NCBI RefSeq assembly: GCF_900169175.1
Contig: NZ_FXZM01000005.1
Span: 124,001 to 188,000, forward strand
From: Brevibacterium jeotgali
Lineage (GTDB): Bacteria > Actinomycetota > Actinomycetes > Actinomycetales > Brevibacteriaceae
DNA length: 64,000 bases
Direction of reading: 5' to 3'
Below are positions 35,162 through 43,507 of this stretch, piece after piece. The notes under the pieces are model-generated. The model searched no databases, was not told the origin of the DNA, and saw only the letters and a list, made by a program, of their open reading frames with translations. Position numbers and translations under genes: made by a program. Each line of letters starts with the position of its first letter. Position 1 is the stretch's first letter.

Positions 35162-36096
35162 TCGGCGATGTCGATCTCATCCGCAGACGACGAGTCCAGA
35201 GCCGCGATGAACGACCACGCGTCAGGGCGGGACCCGTCCACGTCGGAGAGCCCGTAGTGCTGCGCGAGCTCGAAGGAGCTCGTCGATCGGGTGTTCCACT
35301 CTTCACGCTGCGGATCGGCGGCCAGAGCCGTGATCCCTCGGGCCAGCAGCGCGGGAGTCTCGGAGATGACGAAGTCATACGGCGGCACGGCGTCCTCGCG
35401 GCCACGGTTCGCCTCGGCCGCCGCCCGCCAGTTCTCTTCAGTGACGCCGAAGCCGTCGAGCATCATCTCGGAACGCAGCCATCCCGGCGTCACGGAGACC
35501 GCCGTCCCACCACGGTCCTTCAGGTCGTGCCCCTCGGCGAACGCCAGCCGGTCCACGGCGGTCTTGGTGAGGTCGAGGAAGACCGTCGATCGGTACTGCC
35601 GGGCGTTGAACTCCCGCGTGCCATCGGTGATCTCGATGACGAGGCCTCCCGGGGTCCTGCTGAGCAGGCCCAGAGCGGCATGACTGGTGATGAGGTGGGT
35701 CACGAATCCGGTGTCGAACAGCTTCATCCCCTGCTCCCAGTCGTAGTCCCACAGGGGGACGTCGAAGTCGACGTAGGCCTCTCCCCCGATGTCGTTCACG
35801 AGTATGTCGAGCCGCCCCTGCGCGGACTCGATCCGGGCGATGAGCGACTCGACCTGCGAGCGGTACCGGTGATCCACGGCCACGGCAGTGGCTGTTCCAC
35901 CGGCCTCTGCGATGAGCTCTGCAGTTCCCTCGATCGTCTCCGTCCGGTCATAGTCCGAGCCCTGGGTCCGGGTGGAGCGTCCGGTGCAGTACACATGGGC
36001 ACCGGCGGCGGCGAGTTCCCGGGCGATCGCTCGGCCTGCGCCGCGCGTCGCGCCCGTCACCAGTGCGATCCGGCCGGTGAGTGGCGATGCATCCAC
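35152..36096 (-). CDS. SDR family oxidoreductase with replaced catalytic tyrosine
   Basis: A 314-residue short-chain dehydrogenase. The nucleotide loop is TGATRGAGRAI (15-25, TGxxxGxG), the acidic/adenine region gives VDHRY, and NNAG is replaced by VNDIGGEAY. In the active-site helix the family has Y-x-x-x-K; here the codons read TVFLDLTKTAVDRLAF, so Leu stands four before the Lys where Tyr is expected. The reaction is therefore uncertain. It is divergent from a WYL regulator (90-bp gap). It is longer than classic SDRs, with a C-terminal DIADYR tail. Confidence 0.85.
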   Translation of the reverse strand: MDASPLTGRIALVTGATRGAGRAIARELAAAGAHVYCTGRSTRTQGSDYDRTETIEGTAELIAEAGGTATAVAVDHRYRSQVESLIARIESAQGRLDILVNDIGGEAYVDFDVPLWDYDWEQGMKLFDTGFVTHLITSHAALGLLSRTPGGLVIEITDGTREFNARQYRSTVFLDLTKTAVDRLAFAEGHDLKDRGGTAVSVTPGWLRSEMMLDGFGVTEENWRAAAEANRGREDAVPPYDFVISETPALLARGITALAADPQREEWNTRSTSSFELAQHYGLSDVDGSRPDAWSFIAALDSSSADEIDIADYR

Positions 36097-36150
36097 AGTG
36101 CGTCCCTTCAGGTCGATTCCTTCTGCGTCATTCCACCCTTGCAGGGATTC

Positions 36151-36180
36151 CGGACATCCTCTGTCGGGATTGCGTAGGAT
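36151..36180 (+). promoter_or_regulatory. Predicted promoter of the WYL regulator, leaderless transcript
   Basis: -35 CGGACA (36151-36156), 18-bp spacer, -10 TAGGAT (36175-36180). The start site would fall on or next to the ATG at 36187, and there is no Shine-Dalgarno sequence between, which suggests a leaderless mRNA, common in actinobacteria. Confidence 0.5.
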
Positions 36181-36186
36181 TCCTCC

Positions 36187-37209
36187 ATGAGGACCTCACG
36201 CATGCTGGCGGTCCTGCTGGAGCTCGGGAACGCGCGGCCCACCACTGCACAGGCACTCGCGGAGCGACACCACGTGTCCACTCGCACGATCCAGCGCGAC
36301 ATCGCCGCCCTGCAGCAGATCGGCGTGCCGGTGTGGACCCGCACAGGGCCGGCAGGAGGTGTCGGACTGGTGGACGGATGGCGATCCCCCGTCACCGGCA
36401 TGACAGCCGTCGAACTGCAGACGCTGATCATCGGAGAGGCAGGCTCACGGGACCTCGGACTGCATGACGACTTCACAGCCGCACGGCTCAAGATGCTGTC
36501 CGCCGCCTCGCAGCTCGGGCCGAGCCCCGAACGCACCCACGAGCGCTTCCTCCTCGACAACGAAGCGTGGTTCGCTCCCTCAGATCGACCTGCGGCCCTG
36601 GCGGAGGTGGCGCGGAGTGTCTGGGAGGGCCGGCGCCTCTCGTTCGACTACGCCTTCCGTTCACACGTCGAGGCGGCTGCGAGCGGGTCCGCCGCAGCGC
36701 AGAGCCCCCTACGACGAGGACGTCGTTCCGTCGATCCGCTCGGCCTCGTCCTCAAGACCGATCGCTGGTACCTCGTCGCCGCACGGCAGGGCACTCTGCG
36801 CACGTATCGTCTCTCGCGGATGTCCCACGTGGAGATCCTGACGGAGCAGTGTGCAAGGCCGGCGGAGTTCTCTCTGGCTGAGTACTGGCGAGAATCCCGC
36901 GGGACCTTGGAGGCGTCCCTCGCCTCGCTTCCGGTACGCCTGTCGCTGCCGATGGCTTCCGCTGAGGTACTGGTCGCCGCCGTGCCCGGCCCTGGCACCC
37001 GAACGGCGATCAGCGAAGCAGACTGCGACGGCGACCGCCTGGAGATCCGTCTGCATATGGAGTCTGTGGACATCGCGAGTTCCCAGCTCATGGGAGTACC
37101 GGGAGTCGAGGTGCTCGAACCTGCGGAGCTGCGTCGGGAGATCCACGAACGAGCAGAGGCGCTGCGAGTCCGCAATCAGCCGGTCGAATCGGAGAGCACC
37201 GCCGTGTGA
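36187..37209 (+). CDS. HTH-WYL domain transcriptional regulator
   Basis: A 340-residue YafY-like regulator. The winged HTH is residues 1-62 (LAERHHVSTRTIQRDIAALQQIGVPVWTRTGPAGGV, the DeoR-type HTH_11). The WYL region is around 180-225: RSVDPLGLVLKTDRWYLVAARQGTLRTYRLSRMSHVEIL, where WYL is read W-Y-L, and a WCX-like C-terminal region follows to 325. WYL regulators sense nucleic acid or small ligands. The divergent SDR at 36096 is the likely target. Confidence 0.9.
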   Translation: MRTSRMLAVLLELGNARPTTAQALAERHHVSTRTIQRDIAALQQIGVPVWTRTGPAGGVGLVDGWRSPVTGMTAVELQTLIIGEAGSRDLGLHDDFTAARLKMLSAASQLGPSPERTHERFLLDNEAWFAPSDRPAALAEVARSVWEGRRLSFDYAFRSHVEAAASGSAAAQSPLRRGRRSVDPLGLVLKTDRWYLVAARQGTLRTYRLSRMSHVEILTEQCARPAEFSLAEYWRESRGTLEASLASLPVRLSLPMASAEVLVAAVPGPGTRTAISEADCDGDRLEIRLHMESVDIASSQLMGVPGVEVLEPAELRREIHERAEALRVRNQPVESESTAV

Positions 37210-37213
37210 GACC

Positions 37214-37675
37214 TCAGTCCAGGCAGAACTCATTGCCCTCGGGATCGGCCATGACGATGAAGCCGTGGCTGAACGGCGGTTCGGGATCGAAGCGTTCCAG
37301 CCTCGTCGCACCAAGCGACACCAGACGAGCGCACTCGTCCTCGAACGCCTCCATCCGCTGGTCGCCCTCGAGCCCGGGTGCGGCACGCACGTCCAGGTGC
37401 ACCCGGTTCTTCGCAGCCTTTCCCTCCGGCACCTGCTGGAAGAAGATCCGCGGGCCCTGGCCGTCCGGGTCCTCCAGCGCGGACGAGCTGTTCCACTGCT
37501 CCTGCGGGATGCCGGCTCGTTCGAGGAACACATCCCACGCCGCCATCGCGTCGGCGCCGGGAGCAAGCTCCACTCCCGGCGGCGCCGGATGCACATACCC
37601 CAGCACCTCGCGCCAGAAGGCGGAGAGCCCGCGCGGGTCGTGCGCGTCGAACGTGATCTGGAGGGTCGCACTCAT
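37214..37675 (-). CDS. VOC family protein
   Basis: A 153-residue single VOC domain: LQITFDAHDPRGLSAFWREVLGYV at the start, RVHLDVRAAPGL in the middle, and FIVMADPEGNEFCLD at the C-terminus, where the metal-type Glu of 'DPEGNEFCL' is retained. It resembles the glyoxalase-like proteins with paired beta-alpha-beta-beta-beta units. Its ATG overlaps the stop of the DinB gene (ATGA), so translation is coupled. Confidence 0.88.
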   Translation of the reverse strand: MSATLQITFDAHDPRGLSAFWREVLGYVHPAPPGVELAPGADAMAAWDVFLERAGIPQEQWNSSSALEDPDGQGPRIFFQQVPEGKAAKNRVHLDVRAAPGLEGDQRMEAFEDECARLVSLGATRLERFDPEPPFSHGFIVMADPEGNEFCLD

Positions 37676-38268
37676 GCCCCGACCCCTCCAGCCGCGGCAC
37701 CGCAGTCGTGCGAGTGCAGGTAGAGGTCCCTCAGCACGCACACCTCGGACAGGTGATGGATGAGCTCGCGATGGATGTGGAGCACCAGACGAGACATCGG
37801 GTCCTCCGCGAACGGACCCTCCGCCTCCCCGCACGGTCGGGCCAGCCCGTCCTCGCCCAGCGCCTCAACACCGGCCAACCACGTCGCGAGCTCCTCATCG
37901 AGCTGCGCGAGTGCTTCCTCCGCGGTCGCCGCATAGTCGAAGGTGAAGTAGTCGACGGGCTCACGCCCGAAGTGAGAAGCGTTCCGCACAGCAAGAACTC
38001 CCACGATCACGTGGCCCAGTCGCCAGGCGATGGTCGTGAACGGGGCGGGCACGGGCTCCGGGAACGCGAAGTCGATGGTCATCGCTCCCGAACCGGCCTG
38101 AACCGGTGCGATGCCGGCTCCACGGGGCCGAACGCTCCACGACTCCGCCACAGGCTCCCAGAAGTACTCGTCGTCCGTGAGTCCGCTCAACCGCTCACGG
38201 AGCAGGTGATCCCAATGCCACGTGAACTGATCACGCAGCTCCTCATTCCGCTGCAGTCGCTCACTCAT
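37672..38268 (-). CDS. DinB superfamily protein
   Basis: A 198-residue four-helix-bundle protein. Markers are RDQFTWHWDHLLRERLSGLTDDEYFWEPVAESWSVR near the start, IAWRLGHVIVGVLAVRNASHF (metal-ligand His position), and the C-terminal LVLHIHRELIHHLSEVCVLRDLYL with further His ligands. In actinobacteria this superfamily includes mycothiol-dependent enzymes, and mshD is in the window, but thiol use here is inference. ATG at 38268; it lies between the RibD_C and VOC genes. Confidence 0.85.
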   Translation of the reverse strand: MSERLQRNEELRDQFTWHWDHLLRERLSGLTDDEYFWEPVAESWSVRPRGAGIAPVQAGSGAMTIDFAFPEPVPAPFTTIAWRLGHVIVGVLAVRNASHFGREPVDYFTFDYAATAEEALAQLDEELATWLAGVEALGEDGLARPCGEAEGPFAEDPMSRLVLHIHRELIHHLSEVCVLRDLYLHSHDCGAAAGGVGA

Positions 38269-38300
38269 GGTGCGCACCTTCCCGTCGACGGACGCGGCCC

Positions 38301-38888
38301 TCATCCACCCGGCCGCACTCGATACTCCACGTGCGTCACGCCCGGACCTTCCGCGACGCGCAGGATCTCGAGCCCCACCGGCGACTCGACCACGTCGTCG
38401 AACAGCCTGCGCCCGCGCCCCAGCAGCACCGGCACGAGGTGCAGCTGCAGCTCATCCAGGTGACCACCGCGCAGACCCTGGCGGATCACGCCTCCGCCGT
38501 GCAGTCCGACCGCTCGGTCGTCGGCCGCGTACTGCGCGAGAGCCCACGCGTCCTCGAAGGATTCGACGAAGTGGAACGTCGAACCCTCCCGCACATCGTC
38601 CGCTCGCGGCCTGTGCGTCACGACGAACAGCGGCATTTCGAACGGCGGGCGAGCGCCCCAGAGCGCCTGCCCGTGCTCGTAGCTGTCGCGCCCCATCACC
38701 AGCGCACCCGTCCTCTCGAATTCGGGGCGCAGGATGTCATCGGCAGTGAGCTGAGCGCGATCGGCGACGTCGTGCCCGAACCAGCCGTGCAGCACCGCCC
38801 CCTCGTCGCCCAGGGGGTTCTTCGAGCTGGGATCCGCGCCGGTGTAGAACCCGTCGAGCGAGACGCTCAGGTTCGCGATCGTGGTCAT
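38301..38888 (-). CDS. Dihydrofolate-reductase-like (RibD C-terminal domain) protein
   Basis: A 195-residue RibD_C protein: ANLSVSLDGFYTGADPSSKNPLG, ALVMGRDSYEHGQALWG, PLFVVTHRPR, and the NADPH-loop region VGLHGGGVIRQGLRGGHLDELQLHLVPVLLGRGRRLFD. Such stand-alone proteins are probable NADPH-dependent reductases of unknown substrate. GGAAGG lies about five bases before the ATG at 38888. It is first in a tight three-gene operon with DinB and VOC genes. Confidence 0.9.
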   Translation of the reverse strand: MTTIANLSVSLDGFYTGADPSSKNPLGDEGAVLHGWFGHDVADRAQLTADDILRPEFERTGALVMGRDSYEHGQALWGARPPFEMPLFVVTHRPRADDVREGSTFHFVESFEDAWALAQYAADDRAVGLHGGGVIRQGLRGGHLDELQLHLVPVLLGRGRRLFDDVVESPVGLEILRVAEGPGVTHVEYRVRPGG

Positions 38889-38983
38889 ATGCACCTTCCG
38901 TGGCGGAGCCGGTCCTCACCCACGATGTTACGCGCGTCACGTTTTCGGGGTCTACAGTCCGTCCGACCCCGTACGCTGAGGCC

Positions 38984-40180
38984 ATGGTCCGTGCACAGGT
39001 CCCGCCGCTCAGGTCGTTGCCGATACCGACTCCGAGGCCCCGCGCGGCCGCCGCTGCGCTCGCCGCCTTGGTACTGCTCGCCACAGGCTGCGCGATACCC
39101 GGCGACTCCGGCACCGACGAGGAGCCTCAGGCCGACACCACCGCCTCGGACCAGACCACCGCCTCGAGCCCCGGACCGACCGGCGCCGCCGAGGATGCGA
39201 CCGGCCCGACGCCCGGGGGCGCCCCCGACTTCTCGGACCCGACCGACGTCGCGACCGATCTGGAGGCGCCCTGGTCGATCGCGTTCCACGGACGCACCGC
39301 CCTGGTGAGCGAGCGCGACAGCGGCCGCGTCATCGCACTCGACGACTCCGGCCAGACGCGGGAGGTGACGACGATCGACGAGGTCGCACCACGTGGCGAG
39401 GGCGGCCTGCTGGGACTCGCCGTCCACGACGACCACCTGTACGCGTACTACACGACGGCGAGCGACAACCGGGTGGTGAGGTTCCCTCTCACGGGCAGCC
39501 CCGGGGACCTCGGCGTCGGTGCACCGGAGACCGTCCTCGACGGGATCCCGGCGGCCGGCAACCACAATGGCGGCCGGATCGCGTTCGGGCCGGACGACAT
39601 GCTCTACGTGACCACAGGGGACGCCGGGGACGGCAGCAGTGCTCAGGACCAGGATTCGCCGGCCGGAAAGATCCTGCGCGTCACTCCGGACGGCGGCGTC
39701 CCGGACGACAACCCGTTCGCAGACTCCCCCGTCTTCAGCCTGGGACACCGCAATCCACAGGGACTCGACTGGACGGACGACGGCACCCTCTACGCGAGCG
39801 AGTTCGGGCAGGACACGTGGGACGAGCTCAATGTCATCGAGCCGGGCGGCAACTACGGGTGGCCGGACGTCGAGGGGATCGGCGGCGACGACGAGTTCAT
39901 CGACCCCGTCCAGCAGTGGGACCCGGCCGACGCGAGCCCGTCCGGCCTCGCAGTCGTGGGCGACTCCGTCGTCATCGCCAACCTGCGCGGGGAGCGCGTG
40001 TGGGAGGTGCCGGTGGATGATCCCGAGCAGTCGACGGACCATCTCGCCGGTGACCACGGCCGCCTGCGCGCCGTCACCGAGGCCCCCGACGGCTCGCTCT
40101 GGATCCTCACCAACAACACGGACGGCCGTGGTGACCCGGCCGAGGGCGACGACCGGATCCTGCGCGTGCCGGTGGAGTGA
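38984..40180 (+). CDS. PQQ-type glucose/sorbosone dehydrogenase-like lipoprotein
   Basis: A 398-residue exported beta-propeller. A signal peptide ends in LLATGC (lipobox), followed by a Thr/Ser/Pro/Asp-rich linker of about 50 residues. The propeller starts at LEAPWSIAFHGRTALVSERDSGRVIAL. Conserved blocks are GGLLGLAVH, GIPAAGNHNGGRIAFGPDDMLYVTTGDAGD, FSLGHRNPQGLDW, YASEFGQDTWDELNVIEPGGNYGWPDVEG, the signature of soluble-GDH/aldose-sugar dehydrogenases that bind PQQ and calcium. No PQQ synthesis genes are nearby. ATG at 38984 is used; the stop is 29 bp from the convergent SulP gene. Confidence 0.9.
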   Translation: MVRAQVPPLRSLPIPTPRPRAAAAALAALVLLATGCAIPGDSGTDEEPQADTTASDQTTASSPGPTGAAEDATGPTPGGAPDFSDPTDVATDLEAPWSIAFHGRTALVSERDSGRVIALDDSGQTREVTTIDEVAPRGEGGLLGLAVHDDHLYAYYTTASDNRVVRFPLTGSPGDLGVGAPETVLDGIPAAGNHNGGRIAFGPDDMLYVTTGDAGDGSSAQDQDSPAGKILRVTPDGGVPDDNPFADSPVFSLGHRNPQGLDWTDDGTLYASEFGQDTWDELNVIEPGGNYGWPDVEGIGGDDEFIDPVQQWDPADASPSGLAVVGDSVVIANLRGERVWEVPVDDPEQSTDHLAGDHGRLRAVTEAPDGSLWILTNNTDGRGDPAEGDDRILRVPVE

Positions 40181-40209
40181 GGGCGCTCAGGGCTCCGCAT
40201 CCTCGCAGA

Positions 40210-41901
40210 CTACGTCCGCAGCCCCTCCCGCTCGATATGACTGCGTGCGTGCTCGACTGCCTCGTCCAGGTCGTCGAACAGGTGGCGGACGTGCCGCAGC
40301 GCCGGCAGGACTCCCACGGTGCGGAACAGCTCTTCATGCCGGGCCTGCACGCCCTTGATGAGCACCGTGACCCCGCGCCTCTCCAGTGATGTCACGATGT
40401 CCTCCAGCACATGCGCCCCCGTCGCGTCGATGACCTCGACGGACGACATGCGCAGGACCACGACGCGGATGCCATCGAAGGCCATCACCTCGTCGAAGAC
40501 CCTGTCTCCGGACGCGAAGATCAGCGGGCCGTCGAACCGGACGACCGCGATCCGCTCATCACCGGGCTCCGGCTCGCCGGGCACGGCCTCGCGCGTCACC
40601 CGCGTCTCCCGCGCCAGATTCCTGATCGCGAAGAACCCCGCGACGACGACCCCGATGATGACGGCGACGATCAGGTCGAACGCCACTGTCACGATCGCGG
40701 TCAGCAGGAAGGCGGCCGCATCCGCCCGGGTCGATCGCATGATCGATCGGACCGTCGCCCAGTTCACCATCCGCCACGCGGTGAGCATGAGGATGCCCGC
40801 CAGAGCAGCCAGCGGGATCATGCCGACGGGCCCGGCGGCGAAGAGCACGACGCAGAGCAGGACGACGGCGTGCACGACTGACGCGAGCCGCGTGCGAGCG
40901 CCGGCGCGGACGTTGACGGCGGTGCGGGCGATCGCACCTGTCGCGGGCATGCCGCCGAACAGCCCGGACCCCATTGATGCGATGCCCTGGCCCACGAGTT
41001 CCCGGTCCGGGCTGTAGGGGCCGGTGTTCGCCATCGAAGCGGCGACGCGGGCGGACAGCAGCGACTCGATCGCGGCCAGCGCCGCTACGGCGACGACCGG
41101 ACCCATGAGGTCCGGCAGGTCCGCGACGGCGACCGTCGGCAGCGACGGCGCGGGCAGACCCGACGGCAGCGCACCGATGACGGCCAGCGGCGCGGGAAGC
41201 ACGACGCACAGGATCGTCGCCACGACGATGCCCAGCAGCGACCCCGGAACCGACGGGTGGATCCGCCCCGCCACGAGCATGCTCACGACGACGACCACTG
41301 TGATGCCCAGCGCCCAGACGACGTAGTCCCACTCCGCCTGCGCGATCGACTGCAGAGCCGCGATGAGCGCGTTCGTGCTGAGCCCACCGCCTCCCACACC
41401 GCCGGGCGACATGACGGAGGGGACCTGCTGCAGGAAGATGATGACACCGATCCCCAGCGTGAAGCCTTCGATGACGGGCCACGGGATGACGCCCACGGTC
41501 CGCCCCAGCTTCAGGAGGCCCGCGAGTGCCACGAGCAGGCCGGCGAGGATCGCCACGACCGCGACCGCCCCTGCTCCGTGCGAGGCGACGATGGGAAGGA
41601 GGACGACGACCATCGCGCCGGTCGGGCCCGACACCTGAACGTTCGACCCGCCGAAGACCGCAGCCAGGAACCCTGCGACGATCGCGGTGATGAGTCCTTC
41701 ACTCGCACTGAGCCCCGAACTCACCCCGAAGCCCAGCGCCAAGGGCAGCGCGACGATTCCGACGGTCACGCCGGCGGCCACGTCTGCCCACCAGGTCGTG
41801 CGCAGCTTCGCATAGTCTCGCGGGTCCGGGCAGAGGCTGCGGAGGTGCCCCCACATGCGAGTCAATGCTGAGGCCCCCGCTGGCGTGGCCTGAGTGGTCA
41901 A
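40210..41901 (-). CDS. SulP family anion transporter with STAS domain
   Basis: A 563-residue SLC26/SulP protein. Residues 35-430 hold 12-14 hydrophobic segments with VGIVALPLALGFGVSSGLSASEGLITAIVAGFLAAVFGGSNVQVSGPTGAM, the SulP signature. The C-terminal STAS domain (about 450-545) has VVLRMSSVEVIDATGAHVLEDI with the usual Asp-x-Thr-Gly. Substrates in this family are sulfate, bicarbonate or dicarboxylates. I used a TTG at 41901 because it overlaps the ArsR stop (TTGA); an ATG 15 codons in (41856) is the alternative. It is co-transcribed with arsR-type 41898-42386. Confidence 0.9.
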   Translation of the reverse strand: MTTQATPAGASALTRMWGHLRSLCPDPRDYAKLRTTWWADVAAGVTVGIVALPLALGFGVSSGLSASEGLITAIVAGFLAAVFGGSNVQVSGPTGAMVVVLLPIVASHGAGAVAVVAILAGLLVALAGLLKLGRTVGVIPWPVIEGFTLGIGVIIFLQQVPSVMSPGGVGGGGLSTNALIAALQSIAQAEWDYVVWALGITVVVVVSMLVAGRIHPSVPGSLLGIVVATILCVVLPAPLAVIGALPSGLPAPSLPTVAVADLPDLMGPVVAVAALAAIESLLSARVAASMANTGPYSPDRELVGQGIASMGSGLFGGMPATGAIARTAVNVRAGARTRLASVVHAVVLLCVVLFAAGPVGMIPLAALAGILMLTAWRMVNWATVRSIMRSTRADAAAFLLTAIVTVAFDLIVAVIIGVVVAGFFAIRNLARETRVTREAVPGEPEPGDERIAVVRFDGPLIFASGDRVFDEVMAFDGIRVVVLRMSSVEVIDATGAHVLEDIVTSLERRGVTVLIKGVQARHEELFRTVGVLPALRHVRHLFDDLDEAVEHARSHIEREGLRT

Positions 41902-42386
41902 CCGTCCACCTGCTCGCCGCTGTCATCGGAGCGGGACTCCAGGGCCTGCACCGCGGGGAGGGCCCCGGCGTCGGAGAGCAGCTTCTCGTCCGCTGCGAGG
42001 GTGTCGAGGAGCAGCTGCCGTGCGACCGCGAGCATGCGCGCGACGCGCACGTGCGCGAGCCGGTAATAGACACGGCTGCCGCGGCGCTGTGACTCGACGA
42101 GCCGGTGCCGCCTGAGGACAGCGAGGTGCTGGGACAGATGAGAGGCCTCGAGCTCGGTCTCGCGGAGGAGGTCGGACACGCTCAGCTCTCCATACGCTTC
42201 GCTCGCACCATCGACGATCGCGCCGTCGACGGCTCGCCCCTCGACAGTCGACCCGTCCTGTCGCGCGGCGTCGTGGTGGGCCTCGGAGAGCAGTTCGAGG
42301 ATGCGGATGCGGAACGGGTGAGCGAGGCCCTTGAAGAGATTCGCCTTGATCTCATAGAGGGGGCGCTGAGAGTCTATTGACGGCAT
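41898..42386 (-). CDS. ArsR family regulator with a long insertion
   Basis: A 162-residue winged-helix regulator: YEIKANLFKGLAHPFRIRILELLSE at the start, the recognition helix in LEASHLSQHLAVLRRHRLVESQRRGSRVYYRLAH, then a C-terminal helix. Between helices there is a 30-residue acidic/polar insertion (about 36-66, HHDAARQDGSTVEGRAVDGAIVDG) absent from ordinary ArsR proteins. I see no metal-binding Cys pair. It is translationally coupled to the SulP gene. A palindrome overlaps its own start codon, suggesting autorepression. Confidence 0.87.
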   Translation of the reverse strand: MPSIDSQRPLYEIKANLFKGLAHPFRIRILELLSEAHHDAARQDGSTVEGRAVDGAIVDGASEAYGELSVSDLLRETELEASHLSQHLAVLRRHRLVESQRRGSRVYYRLAHVRVARMLAVARQLLLDTLAADEKLLSDAGALPAVQALESRSDDSGEQVDG

Positions 42387-42401
42387 GATGGATTCATCAT
42401 A
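42385..42401 (-). promoter_or_regulatory. Palindrome and -10 at the ArsR start codon
   Basis: ATGATG (42385-42390) and CATCAT (42395-42400) form an inverted repeat with a 4-nt spacer; the start codon is inside it. On the minus strand TATGAT (42401-42396) is a good -10, placing the transcription start within a few bases of the ATG. Binding there would block transcription; the transcript would be leaderless or nearly so. Confidence 0.6.
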
Positions 42402-42520
42402 TCAGCGCTCGGCGGCTTTCACCCCTCGTTCCACTAGGCAGAACTGGCTGTTCGCGCACTGGAGTGCGTTCCGTAGGGTGGCCCCAGCACAACCATCCCC
42501 GACGACGAGGAGCCAACCCC

Positions 42521-43474
42521 ATGAAGCGCATCGGCATCATCGGCGCAGGAGCCGTCACGGCTGCGACCGTCGCCTCCCTCATCGCACCGACGGGCCTGGA
42601 CCCGGAGATCATCCTCGTGAATCGCACCCATGCGAAGGCCGTGGGACTCGCGGAGGACTTCACATACGCAGCCGCGGCGACCTCCCGTGCTCGCGTGCGC
42701 GCCGGAGGCTACGCGGACCTGAAGGGCGCGGACCTCGTCATCATCACCGCGGGGGTGAACGAGAAGGACGGTGGAGCCACCGACCGCTCCGACGACGCGG
42801 GACGCCGTGTCCTCATACCCGCCAACGCGCGCGCGTATGCAGACATGATCGGGCAGCTGCGAGAGGTCGACCCGACCGCGACGGTCCTCGTCGTCACGGA
42901 TCCGCCGGACCCGCTGGCCGCTCTGGCCCGGCGCCTCGCCCCGGAGATGACGGTCCTGTCGTCCGGAACGACGATCGACACCATCCGGTTCCGCTATCGG
43001 GTCGGGCAGGAGCTCGGTGTACCCGCCAGCGAGGTCGATGCAGTGGTGCTGGGAGAGCACGGCACCTCGGCGGTGTACGCCTGGTCGACCGCCCGGGTGG
43101 GCGGACGGCGGGTGCTCGACCTCATCGGGGAGTCCGGTCAGGACATCGCAGCGGTCCAGGACCGCGTCCGGGAAGCCGTGAAGTACTCGAACATCTCCAT
43201 CATCGAGGGCATCGGAGCCAGCCAGCACGGCATCGGCGCGATCGTCGCTCAGATCGCAGAGGCGATCGTCGACGACAGCCGCGCGATCATGGCCGTCGCG
43301 TCCTACCGGGAGGACTACGACACGTTCATGGGACTGCCGACAGTGCTGGGCCGCGAGGGGGCCGTACGCATCCTCGAACCGGAACTCACCGACGAGGAGC
43401 GGTCACTCCTGGACGAGAGCGCCCGCATCCTGCGGGAAGCCGACCAGATCGCGTTCGACGCCGCCGGGGTGTGA
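42521..43474 (+). CDS. Lactate/malate dehydrogenase family protein with altered active-site motifs
   Basis: A 317-residue NAD-dependent 2-hydroxyacid dehydrogenase fold. The Rossmann loop is GIIGAGAVTAATVA (GxGxVG altered to GAGAVT). The catalytic His is in GEHGTSAVYAWS, and the Asp/Arg pair in SGTTIDTIRFRY. Two departures from lactate dehydrogenase stand out: the conserved 'NPVD' reads DPPD, and the substrate loop 'GETR' reads GGATDR. It is therefore related to LDH, but its substrate is uncertain. GAGGAG precedes the ATG by about nine bases. It is divergent from the ArsR/SulP operon. Confidence 0.85.
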   Translation: MKRIGIIGAGAVTAATVASLIAPTGLDPEIILVNRTHAKAVGLAEDFTYAAAATSRARVRAGGYADLKGADLVIITAGVNEKDGGATDRSDDAGRRVLIPANARAYADMIGQLREVDPTATVLVVTDPPDPLAALARRLAPEMTVLSSGTTIDTIRFRYRVGQELGVPASEVDAVVLGEHGTSAVYAWSTARVGGRRVLDLIGESGQDIAAVQDRVREAVKYSNISIIEGIGASQHGIGAIVAQIAEAIVDDSRAIMAVASYREDYDTFMGLPTVLGREGAVRILEPELTDEERSLLDESARILREADQIAFDAAGV

Positions 43475-43507
43475 GGAGCGGCCGGGCGGCGGGGTGTGAG
43501 GAGCGGC
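43465..43507. repeat. 18-bp direct repeat spanning the LDH-like stop codon
   Basis: CGGGGTGTGAGGAGCGGC occurs at 43465-43482 and 43490-43507 (25-bp period). The first copy contains the stop codon of the gene, so the duplication may have arisen from the gene's 3' end. Confidence 0.85.
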
